A stretch of 64,000 nt of DNA from Siphonodentalium dalli (GCA_032622095.1 CP136066.1:104179319-104243318); one strand, 5' to 3'; positions 1 through 11,340 are shown, counted from the stretch's first letter. Numbers and translations: made by a program. The notes: generated by a model not told the origin, from the sequence alone.

Positions 1-168
1 AGTTAGTATTTTTATCAAATTGGCATCAAGAAAATTAAAATATGACTGAGCCGATTATTCCAAATTTAAAAACTTGTGAATAGGTACATGATTTATATTA
101 GAGAATAATTATTGCAGTCAAAATATGATGAAAATGATATTATAAAGATTTAAATTATAATATAATTA

Positions 169-1096
169 TCTATTATATATTTTTTGGAAGATCTGTGTGT
201 GTGAGGGTCTGTGTGTGTGTGTAAGTGTGTGATCGCGATGAACTCGAAAATGGCCGACCCGATTTCGATGAAACTTGGTATGTGGGGGTGCTGTCGGCCG
301 GGAACTGGCATAGGCATATTAATTTACCCGTGCGACGCGACCTTGACCTTCAAAACTCATATATCCGGATCCGGCGTGATTGTCACCAGATGCAGGGAGG
401 ATAACTCTATATTCATACGTCGACGAACGTAAGCAATTTGCAGGCAATTACGCATCGTGTATTTATCCCAAAATTATAACATTTACAATATATATTGTCA
501 ATTTTCAGGCTATTAAGAATCGTGTATCTATCCCAAAATATATCATTTACAATTTCTGATATATAAATTTTGTTACTGCTGATATTCTTAGGTCTATTGT
601 CGATAGATTTATTTATTGTATATTCACACCACGCATAGGCTCAAGTCGTTTACAGTTACCCCGCGGGTAAAGGTTCACTAAATTATTATCATATTTATGG
701 TCTGGAATCTCATCCAAAAATCCATTTAGCCGTCAATGCCGACACACAATGCTAATTTATCTTAACGTTGAAGCTTGATAATTAATGAGCGTGTGTATAT
801 GAGGTGCGTTTATATACTTGAGTGGAAATCAAATCGGGTAAAACTGGCGAAATTTGATACATAGGGTATCTCGGTATCCGCTGGGCCGATTTCCCGGTAT
901 CCGCTGGGCCGATTTCCACCATTTTGGGGGTGTTGGTGTTGGACAACTGCCAGACGGATTTTGACGAAATTTGATACATAGTGGTAATTTTTCCAGGGAG
1001 TGTTTTGGACGGGTCAAATCGTGACCTCACCTGACCTTGACCTTCAAAATGGTCAATTCAATGTCAAAGCCCGGACGAAGTCGGGTCCCCTTCTAG
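169..1096 (+). mobile_element. Probable non-autonomous Helitron
   Basis: The left boundary reads A then TCTATTATATA, and the right boundary reads CTAG followed by T, which fits insertion between A and T (positions 168 and 1097) without target duplication. A short hairpin lies just inside the right end (1070-1085: six paired bases, one bulged base, GAA loop), seven bases before CTAG. A TC start, a CTRR end and a subterminal hairpin are the known Helitron termini. The interior has GT-rich simple sequence, GACCTTGACCTTCAAAA motifs near both ends (about 340 and 1030), and a 23-bp tandem duplication around 873-925. No Rep/helicase frame is present, so it would depend on an autonomous partner. The 73-codon frame at 211-432 is treated as chance. 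Confidence 0.6.
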
Positions 1097-1768
1097 TATA
1101 TATATAAGATATTATAATACATATTATGATATATCTATACATTTATCATATTTTATATTAATATATGTATGATTTTGTGACAATTGTTTTTTTTGTGACC
1201 TGTTGTAAATATTGTATATATGTTATAGCATGTTTCGCCTTAATTGAGGACTTTGCAATAAACAATCAAACAAACCTAATTTAGATCTCCGTATCACAGT
1301 CATTGCATGCCATGCTTAAATTATATTTAGTATAATCGTGGGGCTGCACGAGGGGAACAATATCGACGTGCAACATATTATTTTCATTCATTTCCCTCAT
1401 AATATAAAATTACGTCTATCCCTGTATCTCAGCATCTTAAATCGGATATGAAATTCACGAAGAGCGAGATGAAGAATATCCACACGCGACAGGTTTTTTG
1501 AGTAGTCACAGGACATCGTTAAACTTCTATTAGAATTGAGCCAACTCAAGATATTAATTAACCTCAGAAGAAAAAGTCACCTTTGCGTGTGGGGGGGGGG
1601 GGGGTACTTGATTTGAAATATGCTACATTGTATCTGTATGATAATACGAACCGATATTTGACACGGGTGTTGTCATCTTACAATTACATATATGAAGCCC
1701 TAAAATAACATGTATCACACACATGTTAACAAGACCGGGGATTCCTGAAATTTTCCGAAAACCCTGAG
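1097..1768. other. Unassigned intergenic DNA
   Basis: No gene is seen. AT-rich sequence follows the Helitron end. Around 1200-1275 the text resembles the 3' tail of a LINE (an untranslated-looking stretch ending in AATAAAC), but no coding remnant accompanies it. A run of about 14 G residues lies near 1591-1604. Confidence 0.5.
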
Positions 1769-1916
1769 CCAATGCATTCTCTTATATATGCGAGTCGCCC
1801 ATAGTGCGCCTCGCATATATAAGAGAATACATTGGCCTAACATTTTTACATTGATCGTGTAAGCCAGAGCAAACTCTTATATATGTGAGACTCACATATA
1901 TAAGAGGATGCACTGG
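1769..1916. repeat. Two tandem TATA-rich hairpins of one family
   Basis: Hairpin 1 pairs 1769-1794 with 1810-1835: 26-bp arms, one mismatch, 15-base loop. Hairpin 2 pairs about 1864-1889 with 1891-1916 around a single central base. Both share the core CTCTTATATATG and its complement, and outer arms ending CCARTG-like/CAYTGG, so they are copies of one unit arranged head to tail about 28 bp apart. They could be tiny MITEs or transcribed hairpins. No coding frame crosses them. Confidence 0.75.
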
Positions 1917-3939
1917 CAAATGGCCTTTAATGCTGCACCAGCGCAGCTCCCGTCATGACAAGGTTAACGAGATCGCGGCTTAACATATTTGCATGATTTG
2001 TTACATGATATTTTGTGTAGGCGATTGTCAGATTACTGCCCTGGTGGGGGATAATGTGTGTTGTGCACTTCCTGCATGACTAAGGGTTAGGCACTAATTG
2101 GTGTGTTTTGCTTTGGAAGATCACAGATTTATAATAATTATTTTGGTATACATTTGATTTATCTCCGACAAGCAGCATCCGACGCTCATTAAGGGTGTGA
2201 TCAATCACACCTGCCACGACACCAGACATTATCTCCAGAAGTTAGATCCCACACACGGAGAACAAATTCATTTCACGTCCACTACCAACGGGTGTGTTAT
2301 GTACACCGATGTGTGACAAAGTGCATGAATACACGAATGACGGGTGGCAGCTAACGATTGGCATCGATCTGGATCACTTAACAACTTCTCGTAGCCAGTA
2401 CATGGTGACCTTGGATGACATTCCCAGTTATTCGGCAAACATCGTCAGTTTCCGGACCATATACATGTACATATACTTATTCGTTCAAAATCAAGAGTTG
2501 TGTCCCTTTTTTGAGCGAGTCGTCGATTTATCTTCAGCTCGAGATCTGGACAAAAGCTCACAACGACCCGAGCCGAAAATCCAGGCCGAGCGCAGCGACA
2601 AGTCATCACTGACACTGACGTGATGCTTCTTGGTAGTAATGGAATTCCCCGCTATTTCTTATACACCCTGTAACATGTAGGTTGTTCAAGTATAATTATA
2701 TATAATTTTATTGATAACTGTTGCGGCACGGTTACGGACTTTTACTTCCGACAAAGAACAGGCGCTTCTTTGATTTTAATTGTATTCCGTAGATTCGATT
2801 TAAAAATTCGAATTAAGCATTTAGAAGTTTTGCTCTGATATAGAATGGTCTCTAAAATAATAATATGAAACAATCACATAGCCTAATTATAGACAATGCA
2901 AAACAGACCTGGGTGGCTATTTTGCGCGGCACGTCTGTTACAGAGTGATGGCTTTCCTGGAAAGCGTAACCCACAAAAGCACCGCTTTGAGCGCGAAGCA
3001 CTTAAGCGCGAGAGAAAATATTTCATATCAGAAGAATACACGAACAGACAAAATATTACATTGACGGGTGGACGTCTGAATGTACATGCACAAACCCCAT
3101 GTCAAAAATACGACGCCCCTGAGAATTTATACATACATGTACCATTTTAAGAGTTACGGTGATAATTCGCATGAATGATATTATATATAAGATCATCTAA
3201 ACCATGTATTTATCGTTACGTGTACACATAACACATGGTTGAATATACTGCATATAATACTCCAAGAACGAGTTAGTAACTATATATTATTATCCCCAGT
3301 GCAGTCATACGTTTTTATACAATGTATATATACATGTAGTATACATACTTTGTATATATACCGACTTCATGTGTATAAGTTATATACATTTCCATACAGA
3401 TCTGCATTGAGTTCGAGAAAAATTAGTGCATACAGATATGTTTATGTCAGAGGCACGAGTCGTAAGGCCGATTGTCGTACGTGTTCATTATGATTCGCGG
3501 TGATCAGTGGATAATTCCATGGCTTTAGAGATCCGATTTGACACCATAACATTATCATTGCTATATTTTCTCAGTCTGTTCTTGTGAAAATAAGCATAAT
3601 AAGCTCATATTGGCATTATTTGAAAATTCAAATACGCTCAATATGGAATTAACGCTGGTTATTAAAACAGCAGTATGTGTGACTATTTCAATATGAAATA
3701 AGCCAGTATTCACCCCTGGTCAAGTGGTCCTGCAGAAGTGCTATGATGTTGGTGGGTCCTGCTGTTTTGCTATGCTGAGGTTAGTACAAAGCGATGCTGG
3801 TGACCGCGTGCGCGTTCCGCCTCGTGTTTACATCGAAACTACGCAATTGCAACACGATGTAAACATTCTGAATATCACACACGAATGCACTAAAACCTCC
3901 AGTCTACATACATTCTGCGACTCCGCGGACGACTTAAGA
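1917..3939. other. Intergenic DNA upstream of the nuclease pseudogene
   Basis: Frames of 109 codons (from GTG at 2294) and 84 codons (2896-3150, 3239-3493) occur but show no recognisable domain, no splice context and AT-repeat composition, so they are not called. Around 3240-3400 the DNA is TATA/TACATG-rich simple sequence. The final 200 bases before the first exon probably contain the old promoter and 5' UTR of the downstream gene, but no distinct core element can be read. Confidence 0.4.
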
Positions 3940-3952
3940 ATGGCGTTCTTTG

Positions 3953-4800
3953 GTGAGTATTAACCTAGTTATTGTTACACCAAAACCCCCCCATTTTTTG
4001 TCGCGTTACATGACTGAAATTATCCCAGATGAAGGGAATGATGATTTTAATAACTAAGGTACGTATACATTTTTAAAAAAGCACAGCATAAGCTTGAGAC
4101 AAGCCCAATTTGGTATTTTAGGATCCACAATGATGTTGGTGCGGTTCCACTATGATGTGGTGAGAATCCACGCTGATGTTGGTGAGAATCCACTCTGATG
4201 TTGTTGCAATATTTTTGTTCCATATTACTGAACTCAAATCATGAACAAATCGAGTTCAAACACAACGAGGACAGAACATACAGTCCACCGTGATGTCAAA
4301 ATGGAGAATAATGACCCAATTATCATAATTGTTTGAAAAATATGCATAATATAATATAATCCGAACTAAAATGGTACCCAATTTAAAATCTAATTATGAA
4401 AGTACAGAAGGAAATGGTGCTACCAGTAAGAATTGACCATGTAAATGACAGTAAATATGTGAGATTGTCGTAGTAATGGACTATATATTATGTATATCGC
4501 ATATTTACACACCGATCGGAGCAATGATTGAGTACACAACAGATGTGTTTTCTTGAGAAAGAGTTTATCAATCTTTGTATTTGATATGCACATGTTTCGA
4601 ATACGTCGCAATGATAGTTTGATTGAGGATATACGACTTCGACCTTCATAAACTACATATGTATTTAACAGCCACTCGACATGTCTTTCGTCCTATATCG
4701 GAATAAAAAAAAAAGTTCATGCACATTGCTTCTCTCACAATCGAAAATTATATGCATAAATAGCATATCTAATGCTTCTTTTCATTTTATTTCCTTACAG
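3953..4800 (+). other. Spliceosomal intron of the YqaJ-type pseudogene
   Basis: The intron is 848 bp, with donor G|GTGAGT and acceptor TTTCCTTACAG after a T-rich tract. It is phase 1: splicing joins the single G of exon 1 to GT of exon 2 as a glycine codon and keeps the zinc-finger frame open, which strongly supports both sites. Inside, 4127-4205 holds about four degenerate copies of a 19-20 bp unit (GATGTTGGTGAGAATCCAC-like), a small minisatellite; related wording also appears upstream near 3745. Confidence 0.8.
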
Positions 4801-5189
4801 GTCTGATGCCTTACAAGTGTTATTATTGCCAACAGAAACAAACTTCATTTTCTACAATAACAGACCATCTTTGGAATCGTCACGACGGTAAAGAAATCAA
4901 ATTCCAAAGGATCATTTACGTCCCAGATATAGAACCAGGGAGCTTATTGGGTTCGTTCCAAATCATATAAAATCGGAAGGTCGACACATACGGACAAACG
5001 ACGAATGCGAAACTCTCTCGATTATTCCAGACTGTTCTGTGCTTGATATAGGAAAACCAAATAAAAACACGAATCATCTCATCAGCAGTAGTCCAAACTA
5101 GTTGTCTTGAAGAGCCGCTAGATGTCAAATGTGGAAATTCGTCGCAATCGCTGCTGCAACAACTAACTAAGACGGGCGTTGTTCGCTGG

Positions 5190-5521
5190 CGACTTTGCCC
5201 GTATATTCAGTAGAGGATATGGAAGTGAGACATTCTTCATACGAACATTTTGGAAGTGTTTCATCGACAAAACTCCGCAATGTATGCACACAAACCGACA
5301 ATGAAACGGAAACTATCAACAATGAAAGTCAGACACACGATTACGGGGTTAACACGTGTGATTCAAGTACACAGACCAATGATGTCCTGTTCTTGAATTT
5401 GGAAAATATCAGAGAGTTCGACAGAGACATTTACCGCGAGATATTCCGACTGACACCCGATGTAATCGAGAGCTACAGAGAAGCAGGTCTCATTGATACC
5501 TTCAGGAAAACTTTCGTTTAG
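5190..5521 (+). pseudogene. Segment 4 of the YqaJ-type gene (linker with TQT motifs)
   Basis: This open segment (frame 2) follows three shorter ones (4803-4958, 4958-5099, 5094-5190) that also read through without internal stops once the frame is changed. It contains CTQTDNETE and, 30 residues on, CDSSTQTND, a pair of S/T-rich short motifs, then an acidic helix (LENIREFDRDIYREIFRL). No catalytic motif is visible. The frame closes at TAG 5519-5521, but a one-base change near 5510 (after AAAA) lets it flow into the next segment as ...TFRLVADKGLDLRQ. Confidence 0.6.
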
Positions 5522-6147
5522 TCGCAGACAAGGGGCTCGATTTGAGACAAATCTGTCATAGGCTGTTCTGTAATATTGTTGATTTCCTTTCACCTAAGAT
5601 TATCACGGAATGCGCTACCGAAACCCAGAAACAATACGCTTTTGGAGAATTGGTTGGAAACTTTTTTATGGGCGATTTTTTGCGATTCATGGATGGACCA
5701 AAATTTGCAGGGACAGTCCTCAATGGCCACGTTATGGCGCCAGATATTTCCCAAATTAACTTTGCCATTCCGCATCGGAACGTACTTCAAGCGAGTGAGA
5801 CAGACTTTCCTGATTCGATGAACCCGAGGATTCTTTTCAAAATGAGTGGATTTTGGGTCAATAGAGGAGAGGTAGATATGGCTGGTTTCGAGGACCCTCC
5901 AACGTTGTCCGAACGGAGAGATTTATTGACAAAAGAGTGCATTCTGATTGACCAATTGGCCAGGAATATCGGTGACATGGAATCCGAATTTGGTGACGAC
6001 ATAACAACATACCATTGTGAACGCTTGCATGCTGGCTTGGCTGAGGTAATTAAGCTAATGGTACACAGACTTGAAAACCTGAGGACACGAGTTCAAAAGT
6101 GTGAATCTTCAATCGCCCGGGTTATTGGAATTGCAGGATCCCAGTGA
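5510..6147 (+). pseudogene. Segment 5 of the YqaJ-type gene (helical middle region)
   Basis: About 210 codons in frame 1. The text is rich in amphipathic helices (TKECILIDQLARNIGDMES; LHAGLAEVIKLMVHRLENLR) and lacks Cys/His clusters, suggesting a scaffold region between zinc finger and nuclease. I recognise no named domain. The nominal TTG start at 5542 is not a real start; the frame runs in from upstream through 5512. It overlaps the next segment at about 6100-6147, where the frame shifts to 2. Confidence 0.55.
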
Positions 6148-6817
6148 TCACAGCATCAGTTCACCGAAGGCACAGAAGTTTGAATTGACTGCAGCCATCG
6201 ACAGTATCATGGGCATTATTGACAATATTCTTCACATCGGGGTAAACAACGGTAAACAACAATCACACTTCTGCATTGGGAAATACGTCAAGTTATCCGA
6301 GCAACAAAACCATCACCAGTTAAAATCAGCCGACGAGATGGAAAAATACATGCATTCGATGCCAGCATATACCAAACAGAGGAGTGAACAGTGGCATGAC
6401 CTGAGAGTAACAGTCCCAGTAACTGGCAGTACTACTCATCGCGCAATGGGTCTGGAGACTATCCGAGAACAACAGGAACACTACGATCAAGTAATTCACG
6501 GGAAGCAAAAGCGACAGATATCAGAATCGACTGCGGCGAATATGAAATTCGGAACGGACAATGAAATAAATGCACTCGCCACTCTTGTGAGTAAGATCAT
6601 TCCATTCTATTATCCAGAGCTGTGTTTCGTAGAAGAGGGTTGTTATATCAAGACTCACAATGGACAGTACTTTCTGTTAGTCAGTCCTGACGGCAGTCTC
6701 AGGCCATCGCCGGTTTCTAATGCTGTCTTTGCGTGGGAAGCAAAGTGCCGTCCTCCACGGGAGATTGCTATTCCGGTATATTATAAGATACAAAGTACTA
6801 TGTCATGCAGGTTCTAG
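6101..6817 (+). pseudogene. Segment 6: nuclease core (YqaJ-like)
   Basis: This segment holds the catalytic core. QRSEQWHDLR plus TGSTTHRAMG corresponds to the first nuclease motif, FGTDNEINALATL carries the early glutamate, VSPDGSL the metal-binding aspartate, and WEAKCRPP the ExK motif. All expected acidic and lysine residues are present, so any inactivation would come from the frameshifts and not active-site substitutions. The frame leaves coding sense near 6785-6795; frame 1 then continues KYYVMQVLAEM, the conserved Q-containing helix of the family. Confidence 0.7.
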
Positions 6818-7497
6818 CGGAGATGGACGTATTGAATGTTGACAGGTTGATATTCACCTGCTGGTCTGAGCAGACTACAGCACTGTGGGGAGTGAAGTTT
6901 GATGACAAGTTGTGGAAAAAAGTGTGGAATGAGTTGACCTTCGTCAACGGTCGAGATTCCCTTCATCGACCACTCAGACTATCTCCAGCATCCAGAGAGG
7001 TTAAAGCTACCCTCGCCGAGTTTCATAAGAATTGCACCTTTCTTGGAGAGATTCCTTCCACATGCGCTGAGAATGAATCGACTGCGACTATCGGAACACC
7101 AACAGTCTATAATGACCGACACTCTCCGTTTCGTAAACCCACACCTTCGACGAAAAGCGAATGTAACATTCAGTCAAGCACTCTCTTCACTTGTCTTCTG
7201 AGATGCAAAAACATGTTTCAGACCGCAAATGACCTTCTTCGCGTCAAAGCAACCGAGGTTCTTGTTGTCATGATAAGTGATTTGGACAGACTATCCGGCC
7301 AAGATGCTTCGCACGGACAGTCCATCGCTTATTATATGAAAGGATCAACCTTGAAACATTCTACATTCAGGGCAATGCTCGATAAATTGTGGACAGTTCT
7401 GAATGAGAAAGGACTTGATGTACCAGTCGTGTGCTCCGATGGCTATTTTTTTTACGCATTTTCCAGAGATTCATCTGACAAACCATTCTACAGTTAA
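6800..7497 (+). pseudogene. Segment 7: nuclease C-terminal part and downstream domain
   Basis: Begins in sense at KYYVMQVLAEMDVLNVDRLIFTCW, the end of the nuclease fold (strand and helix after the ExK motif), and continues with about 150 codons lacking a named domain. The conserved-looking stretch VLVVMISDLDRLSGQDASHG ends in a region with eight consecutive T residues (7445-7453), a place where an indel could easily arise. The frame terminates at TAA 7495-7497; frame 0 resumes as LQLMKDVWKSIRK. Confidence 0.6.
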
Positions 7498-8083
7498 TGA
7501 AAGATGTATGGAAAAGTATAAGGAAGGAATCGAAGGCTAAATTAATTGAATTTCTCCGTAAATCCAACTTGCCAGACCCGGAGCTGAGCTTGTTCGTAAA
7601 TCATGTTGATTACAGTGTTATGGGAAGGACATGGAAGACATGTGATGCATCCCATATTAGATCCAAAGTTATCACTCCAGCGACAAAACATTCTTGGGAT
7701 AAGTTGCCGGGACTGAGTAACTGGTGTCTTAAATCAATACAAACTAAATGCGCCACGCCAGAAAACATAGACATTGATTGCTCGGATGCTGTTCGTGACG
7801 AAAGTGAACGACATGCCTGCGAATTTGATACGCTCAGCGAAGCGTGCTTAGACTCTAATATTACTGTGACGGACGATATGAGAGCTGAATTGCTTGGGGA
7901 AATCTTTGACGACATTATGGTTGGTCCGGAGACCAATGATGTAGTGGATGAAACCTTGTCTTCGGAAGGGACGACCAGGAAAATTCCACCAAAATTATCC
8001 TACAAATCGGTTCCTGAGGACCAGACTACGAGCCACGGTATCACTGACAGTCCGAACGTTGATTTACATGGCCGCCGTTAGTC
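7490..8083 (+). pseudogene. Segment 8: C-terminal extension, ends at an inverted-repeat boundary
   Basis: About 195 codons in frame 0, starting LQLMKDVWKSIRKESK. It has acidic, low-complexity text (DCSDAVRDESE; EIFDDIMVGPETNDVVDE). The apparent stop at 8079-8081 lies inside the first bases of a long inverted repeat that begins near 8068, so this terminus may be an insertion artefact and not the natural end of the protein. A possible continuation is the coding fragment at 11341-11721. Confidence 0.55.
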
Positions 8084-8369
8084 AAAAGAGACTCTGACTG
8101 AGATTAATTCGATTATAGTGAGAACAAATGTTGTCATATGTATACAAATGTATACGGATTTGCGAAGGCAAAATATTATGCCACCTGTTTATGACAAAAT
8201 TTCACAAAAATCACCATTGGGATTCCAGTCATATATCAACAAGAAATGGACAGAACTGTACAGTGTAAGTTGGGCATACCATTATCTATGAATACTCCAA
8301 TTCAATGGAACCATAATTGGCCTTTGTCTCAAAATGGCGGACAAAATATGGTAAATGGCGGATATTGCT

Positions 8370-10470
8370 CACTGTGTCATTCAATCGATTATAAGTAGTG
8401 TTTGGTAAATAAAATTGACTAAATAAATACGAATGTATACCTCTTTATGATGGCATTATGCTAGCTCTATCGAAAAACTTGAAAATCAGTACCCAGCATG
8501 GCTGCCAAAATGGCCACCCGATGTGAAAAATACTATTTTCTATCACTTCTTTTTATCACTTATAGCTCTCTGAACTTGGAAACAATGAGTATACTATTTC
8601 AATGGTCGTGTCAACTGATCATTCCAGCAATTACATGTGTAATCGTTTCGGTCATAGTTTACTCCGGTCCTTCACTAATAAGTTATATTAATAATAATAA
8701 GTTCGCAAAAGAGGTTGATCCAGAATAAGTAAGCAGAGAGCGATTTTGACTTCAGAATACCCTATCGGATATCTGATAAAATGAGCTTTGGGAAAACTTT
8801 AAGATCCGAGATGGCATCCAAAATGCCCCCCCCCCCCCCCGACAACAATAGAAGTCATAAGTAGGATATTTGCTCTTTGATTCCTTTACGAATACAGATT
8901 TTACGTGCATATATATATCTCTTATTGAATACAGTATTGTTTTAATCTGTAATATGCCTGAAAAATCATATTCTCCAACCTCTTAATTAGGTTATCAAAA
9001 CAGGAACGTGTCCGATTTATAGCTAGGTTGAGATACACTGAAAAAACCCTCTTTAGTTGGACGGTTTTCATAGAAAGTAAAACATAATGACTATAAAACT
9101 TTCCGCTAAACGGATTGTGAACGCACATTTTTGGAACTAGCTGGAACTAAATGTAGCCCATGGATTCCCCACTTCGACATGTACGAAAATTAGTTTTACT
9201 CTTATCTCTTCCCAGAGATCAACTCTCCAGTGAATGGTGATGTCTTATGTCCTAGAAAATACGTGTGCCAAATACATATATGTATGAGGAAACTATCCCC
9301 ATACATTGTTTACACATCGAATCAGTAAGTCTGTGGACAAGCGTGATTTTCAAAACTCGAAACCGTCAAAGTTAATAGGAAATGACGTTGGATGTAGGTG
9401 TAGAGTACGTCGTCTGCATGAGATAGTTTTCAAGTCATTAGTTTGCACATATTTCGTGCTCTGATCAACATGGATGAAAGCCTTATGTGGCAGTTTGCTT
9501 GTCTAGCATCCGGAAAAGAACACGTTCATTGTTCACATTTCTTTGACAAATATGTTGTTGATCACCATGTTCATGTGGCATTTCTACAAATGACAACCTT
9601 GAAATACCAGTTCACCAAGCTAAATGGTTGATACGTTTACGCCAACGGGTCAGATCCAGCCGTGGCGCACATTGTGTGTAAATATCATTGATGAAATTCA
9701 CTCAATGTGTAGTAGATATCGGTGTGTCTATATATTTACTAGAATGTTTCTACCCACATGTATATACCCTCAGTCGCATGACACGGACTTGTCACATGGA
9801 ATGTGAAGGGTGTACAATGTACGTGCGGAATTTTCATATATCCTCTTGATATTGAAGAAAATAATTTTACTTTGAAACTACCTAGCTCCGATAACCAATT
9901 TGCCCACCCATTAAGTAACCCCCAGATTATTCGCTCTTCCTTCCTGTCCTTTCCACTTTCTACTTTCCAGCTTCGCCATCACTGGGTGACCCATTATAGC
10001 CTGATGCTTCCGGACTATTTGCTGGAAACGTTCCGAATAGTCGTTATAAGTAGAAATATTGACACTGTGTTTTCAAATAATTTAGATTTAATTTCTTTCT
10101 AATTAATTTGCAGATAGTGACTCGTAATAAGTGGACATGGTGTTGGATCCTGCAGTCGATACTGCTTCGTTGGAACATTACGCGCTGAAATGATTGTGGT
10201 AGTAGATATTATTGGCAACATGTTTAATGAGTCTGGTATCGTTAGCTCACAACCGAAGTGTTGTTTCGGCTTTCCTCTGAGCAGAACTTAAATTTCGACA
10301 ATTTTCGGTGGCCATTTTGGTAGCCATCTTAGAATTTTGAATCGTGATTCGCTACTCATACCCACAAAACATATTGATTTCAATCAATGATGTATATTGG
10401 TGCCGAATTGGCGTCTTGTCGTGTGGGTTTTCGTGAATAACTACCTATTTGCTATTATTTTCATTATTAT
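8370..10470. other. Interior of the inverted-repeat structure, no gene recognised
   Basis: Short frames (8498-8728, 9443-9631, 9803-10102) are present but have no domain. The 76-codon frame at 8498 reads through AAAATGGC-rich repeat text and has one hydrophobic stretch. A run of about 14 C residues lies near 8825-8838. Nothing else stands out. Confidence 0.4.
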
Positions 10471-10620
10471 TGGCGACCATGTTGGACGCCATCTTGAATT
10501 CTCAATTTTCCCCAAAGCGGATTTTAGCGGATTTTGGATATGTTATACACGAGATTCTCCCGCGTCGAATGACATCAAAACCGCTTCTTTGCCAATTTCT
10601 TCTGGGTCTAACCCTCCTCC
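10471..10620. repeat. Direct repeat, copy 1 (about 150 bp)
   Basis: Begins CCATGTTGGACGCCATCTTG, then TTTTCCCCAAAGCGGATTTT, and ends near a CTTCTTTGCCAATTTCTT-type stretch. The same text recurs in the same orientation at 11174-11325, straddling the right edge of the inverted repeat. Divergence by eye is about 10 percent. Confidence 0.7.
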
Positions 10621-11173
10621 GACCATACTTAATATCCGCCATTTACCATATTTTGACCACCATTTTGGCAGCCATTTTGAGACAAAGCGCCAATTTGGGT
10701 TTCATTGAATTGGAGTATTTATAGATAATGGTATGCCCAACTTACATTGTACAGTTCTGTCCATTTCTTGTTGATATATGACTGGAATCCCAATGGCGAC
10801 TTTTGTGAAATTTTATACCGCGTTCTGTAAAATCGAATTTTTTATTTGAGGGTATGGATGAGTCGGGGACCCCATTTATGGCATATCTCATTGCTCCAAT
10901 GCTGAATTAACATGAATACGACTAATCAAAGTCGCCAGTCTTAACCATTATCAAACAACAGGAACTGATCTTTAAGATATTAGGCAAAAACTTTTAGGCC
11001 GAGTTTAGGCCGCCATTTTGGCGGCCATCTGGGGCGAGGGGTTCCAATTGTTCTATAGATACGTGGCATAATACTTTACCTTCGCAATTATTTTTACATT
11101 TGTATACATATGGCAACATTTGTTTCACACACTATACTCGAACTAATCTCAGTCAGAGTATCTTTTGACTAAG

Positions 11174-11325
11174 GGCGGCCATGTTGGACGCCATCTTGGA
11201 TCCTGGATTTTCCCCAAAGCGGATTTTAACGGATTTTGGATGTGTTGTACCAGAGATTCTCCCGCGTTGAATGACACCAAGATCGCTTCTTTACCAATTT
11301 CTTTTGGGTCAACCCCCTTTTTTGC
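11174..11325. repeat. Direct repeat, copy 2 (about 150 bp)
   Basis: Same order of words as 10471-10620. Its first ten bases overlap the end of the right inverted-repeat arm and it runs up to the point where coding sense resumes (about 11330-11341). The element boundary on this side may therefore lie at about 11330 instead of 11183. Confidence 0.65.
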
Positions 11326-11340
11326 GTACCACGACCATAC

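Larger units (their letters stand above)
3940..8083 (+). pseudogene. Zinc-finger / YqaJ-type exonuclease gene, two exons, frameshifted
   Basis: Exon 1 (3940-3952) begins with ATGG in a good start context and ends in a GTGAGT donor. Exon 2 opens at 4801 after a pyrimidine-rich stretch and CAG, and continues in phase. The N-terminus carries a C2H2 finger (C-x2-C-x12-H-x4-H, CYYC at 4821-4832). Then come a linker with two CTQTD/STQTN-like motifs, an alpha-helical middle (5510-6130), a nuclease domain (about 6350-6900) and a C-terminal extension to 8081. Nuclease landmarks are QRSEQWHDLR with TGS, FGTDNEINA, SPDGSL and AWEAKC, then QVLAEM, matching the YqaJ/lambda-exonuclease fold with D and ExK metal ligands. 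Related genes occur as accessory proteins of ISL2EU-type DNA transposons and as multicopy genes in molluscs and cnidarians (family knowledge). About seven frame changes break it (frames 0-2-0-2-1-2-1-0). Element or domesticated origin is unresolved. Confidence 0.75.
8068..11183. mobile_element. Large inverted-repeat structure (about 3.1 kb), probable TIR element
   Basis: The left arm (8068-about 8370) is repeated in reverse complement at about 10640-11183. Shared landmarks in order are GGCCGCC, TTAGTCAAAAG, ACTCTGACTGAGATTA, ATATGTATACAAATG, TTGCGAAGG, TATTATGCCAC, TTTCACAAAA, and a stretch ending in GTAAATGGCGG. The right arm carries about 200 extra bases (10840-11040) absent from the left. 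The outer edge abuts coding sequence on the left. No transposase frame is visible in the 2.3-kb interior, so it would be a non-autonomous element, a foldback element, or two related copies in opposite orientation. Confidence 0.65.

Noticed and set aside
211-432. 73-codon frame MCVCKCVIAMNSK...
   Set aside because: Lies inside the Helitron-like repeat, begins in GT-rich simple sequence and shows no domain.
3239-3493. 84-codon frame MNILHIILQERVSNYILL...
   Set aside because: Lies in TATA/TACATG simple sequence, no domain, and Tyr/Ile bias follows from base composition.
8498-8728. 76-codon frame with a hydrophobic segment
   Set aside because: Arises from AAAATGGC-rich repeat text inside the inverted-repeat structure; one hydrophobic run alone is weak evidence.
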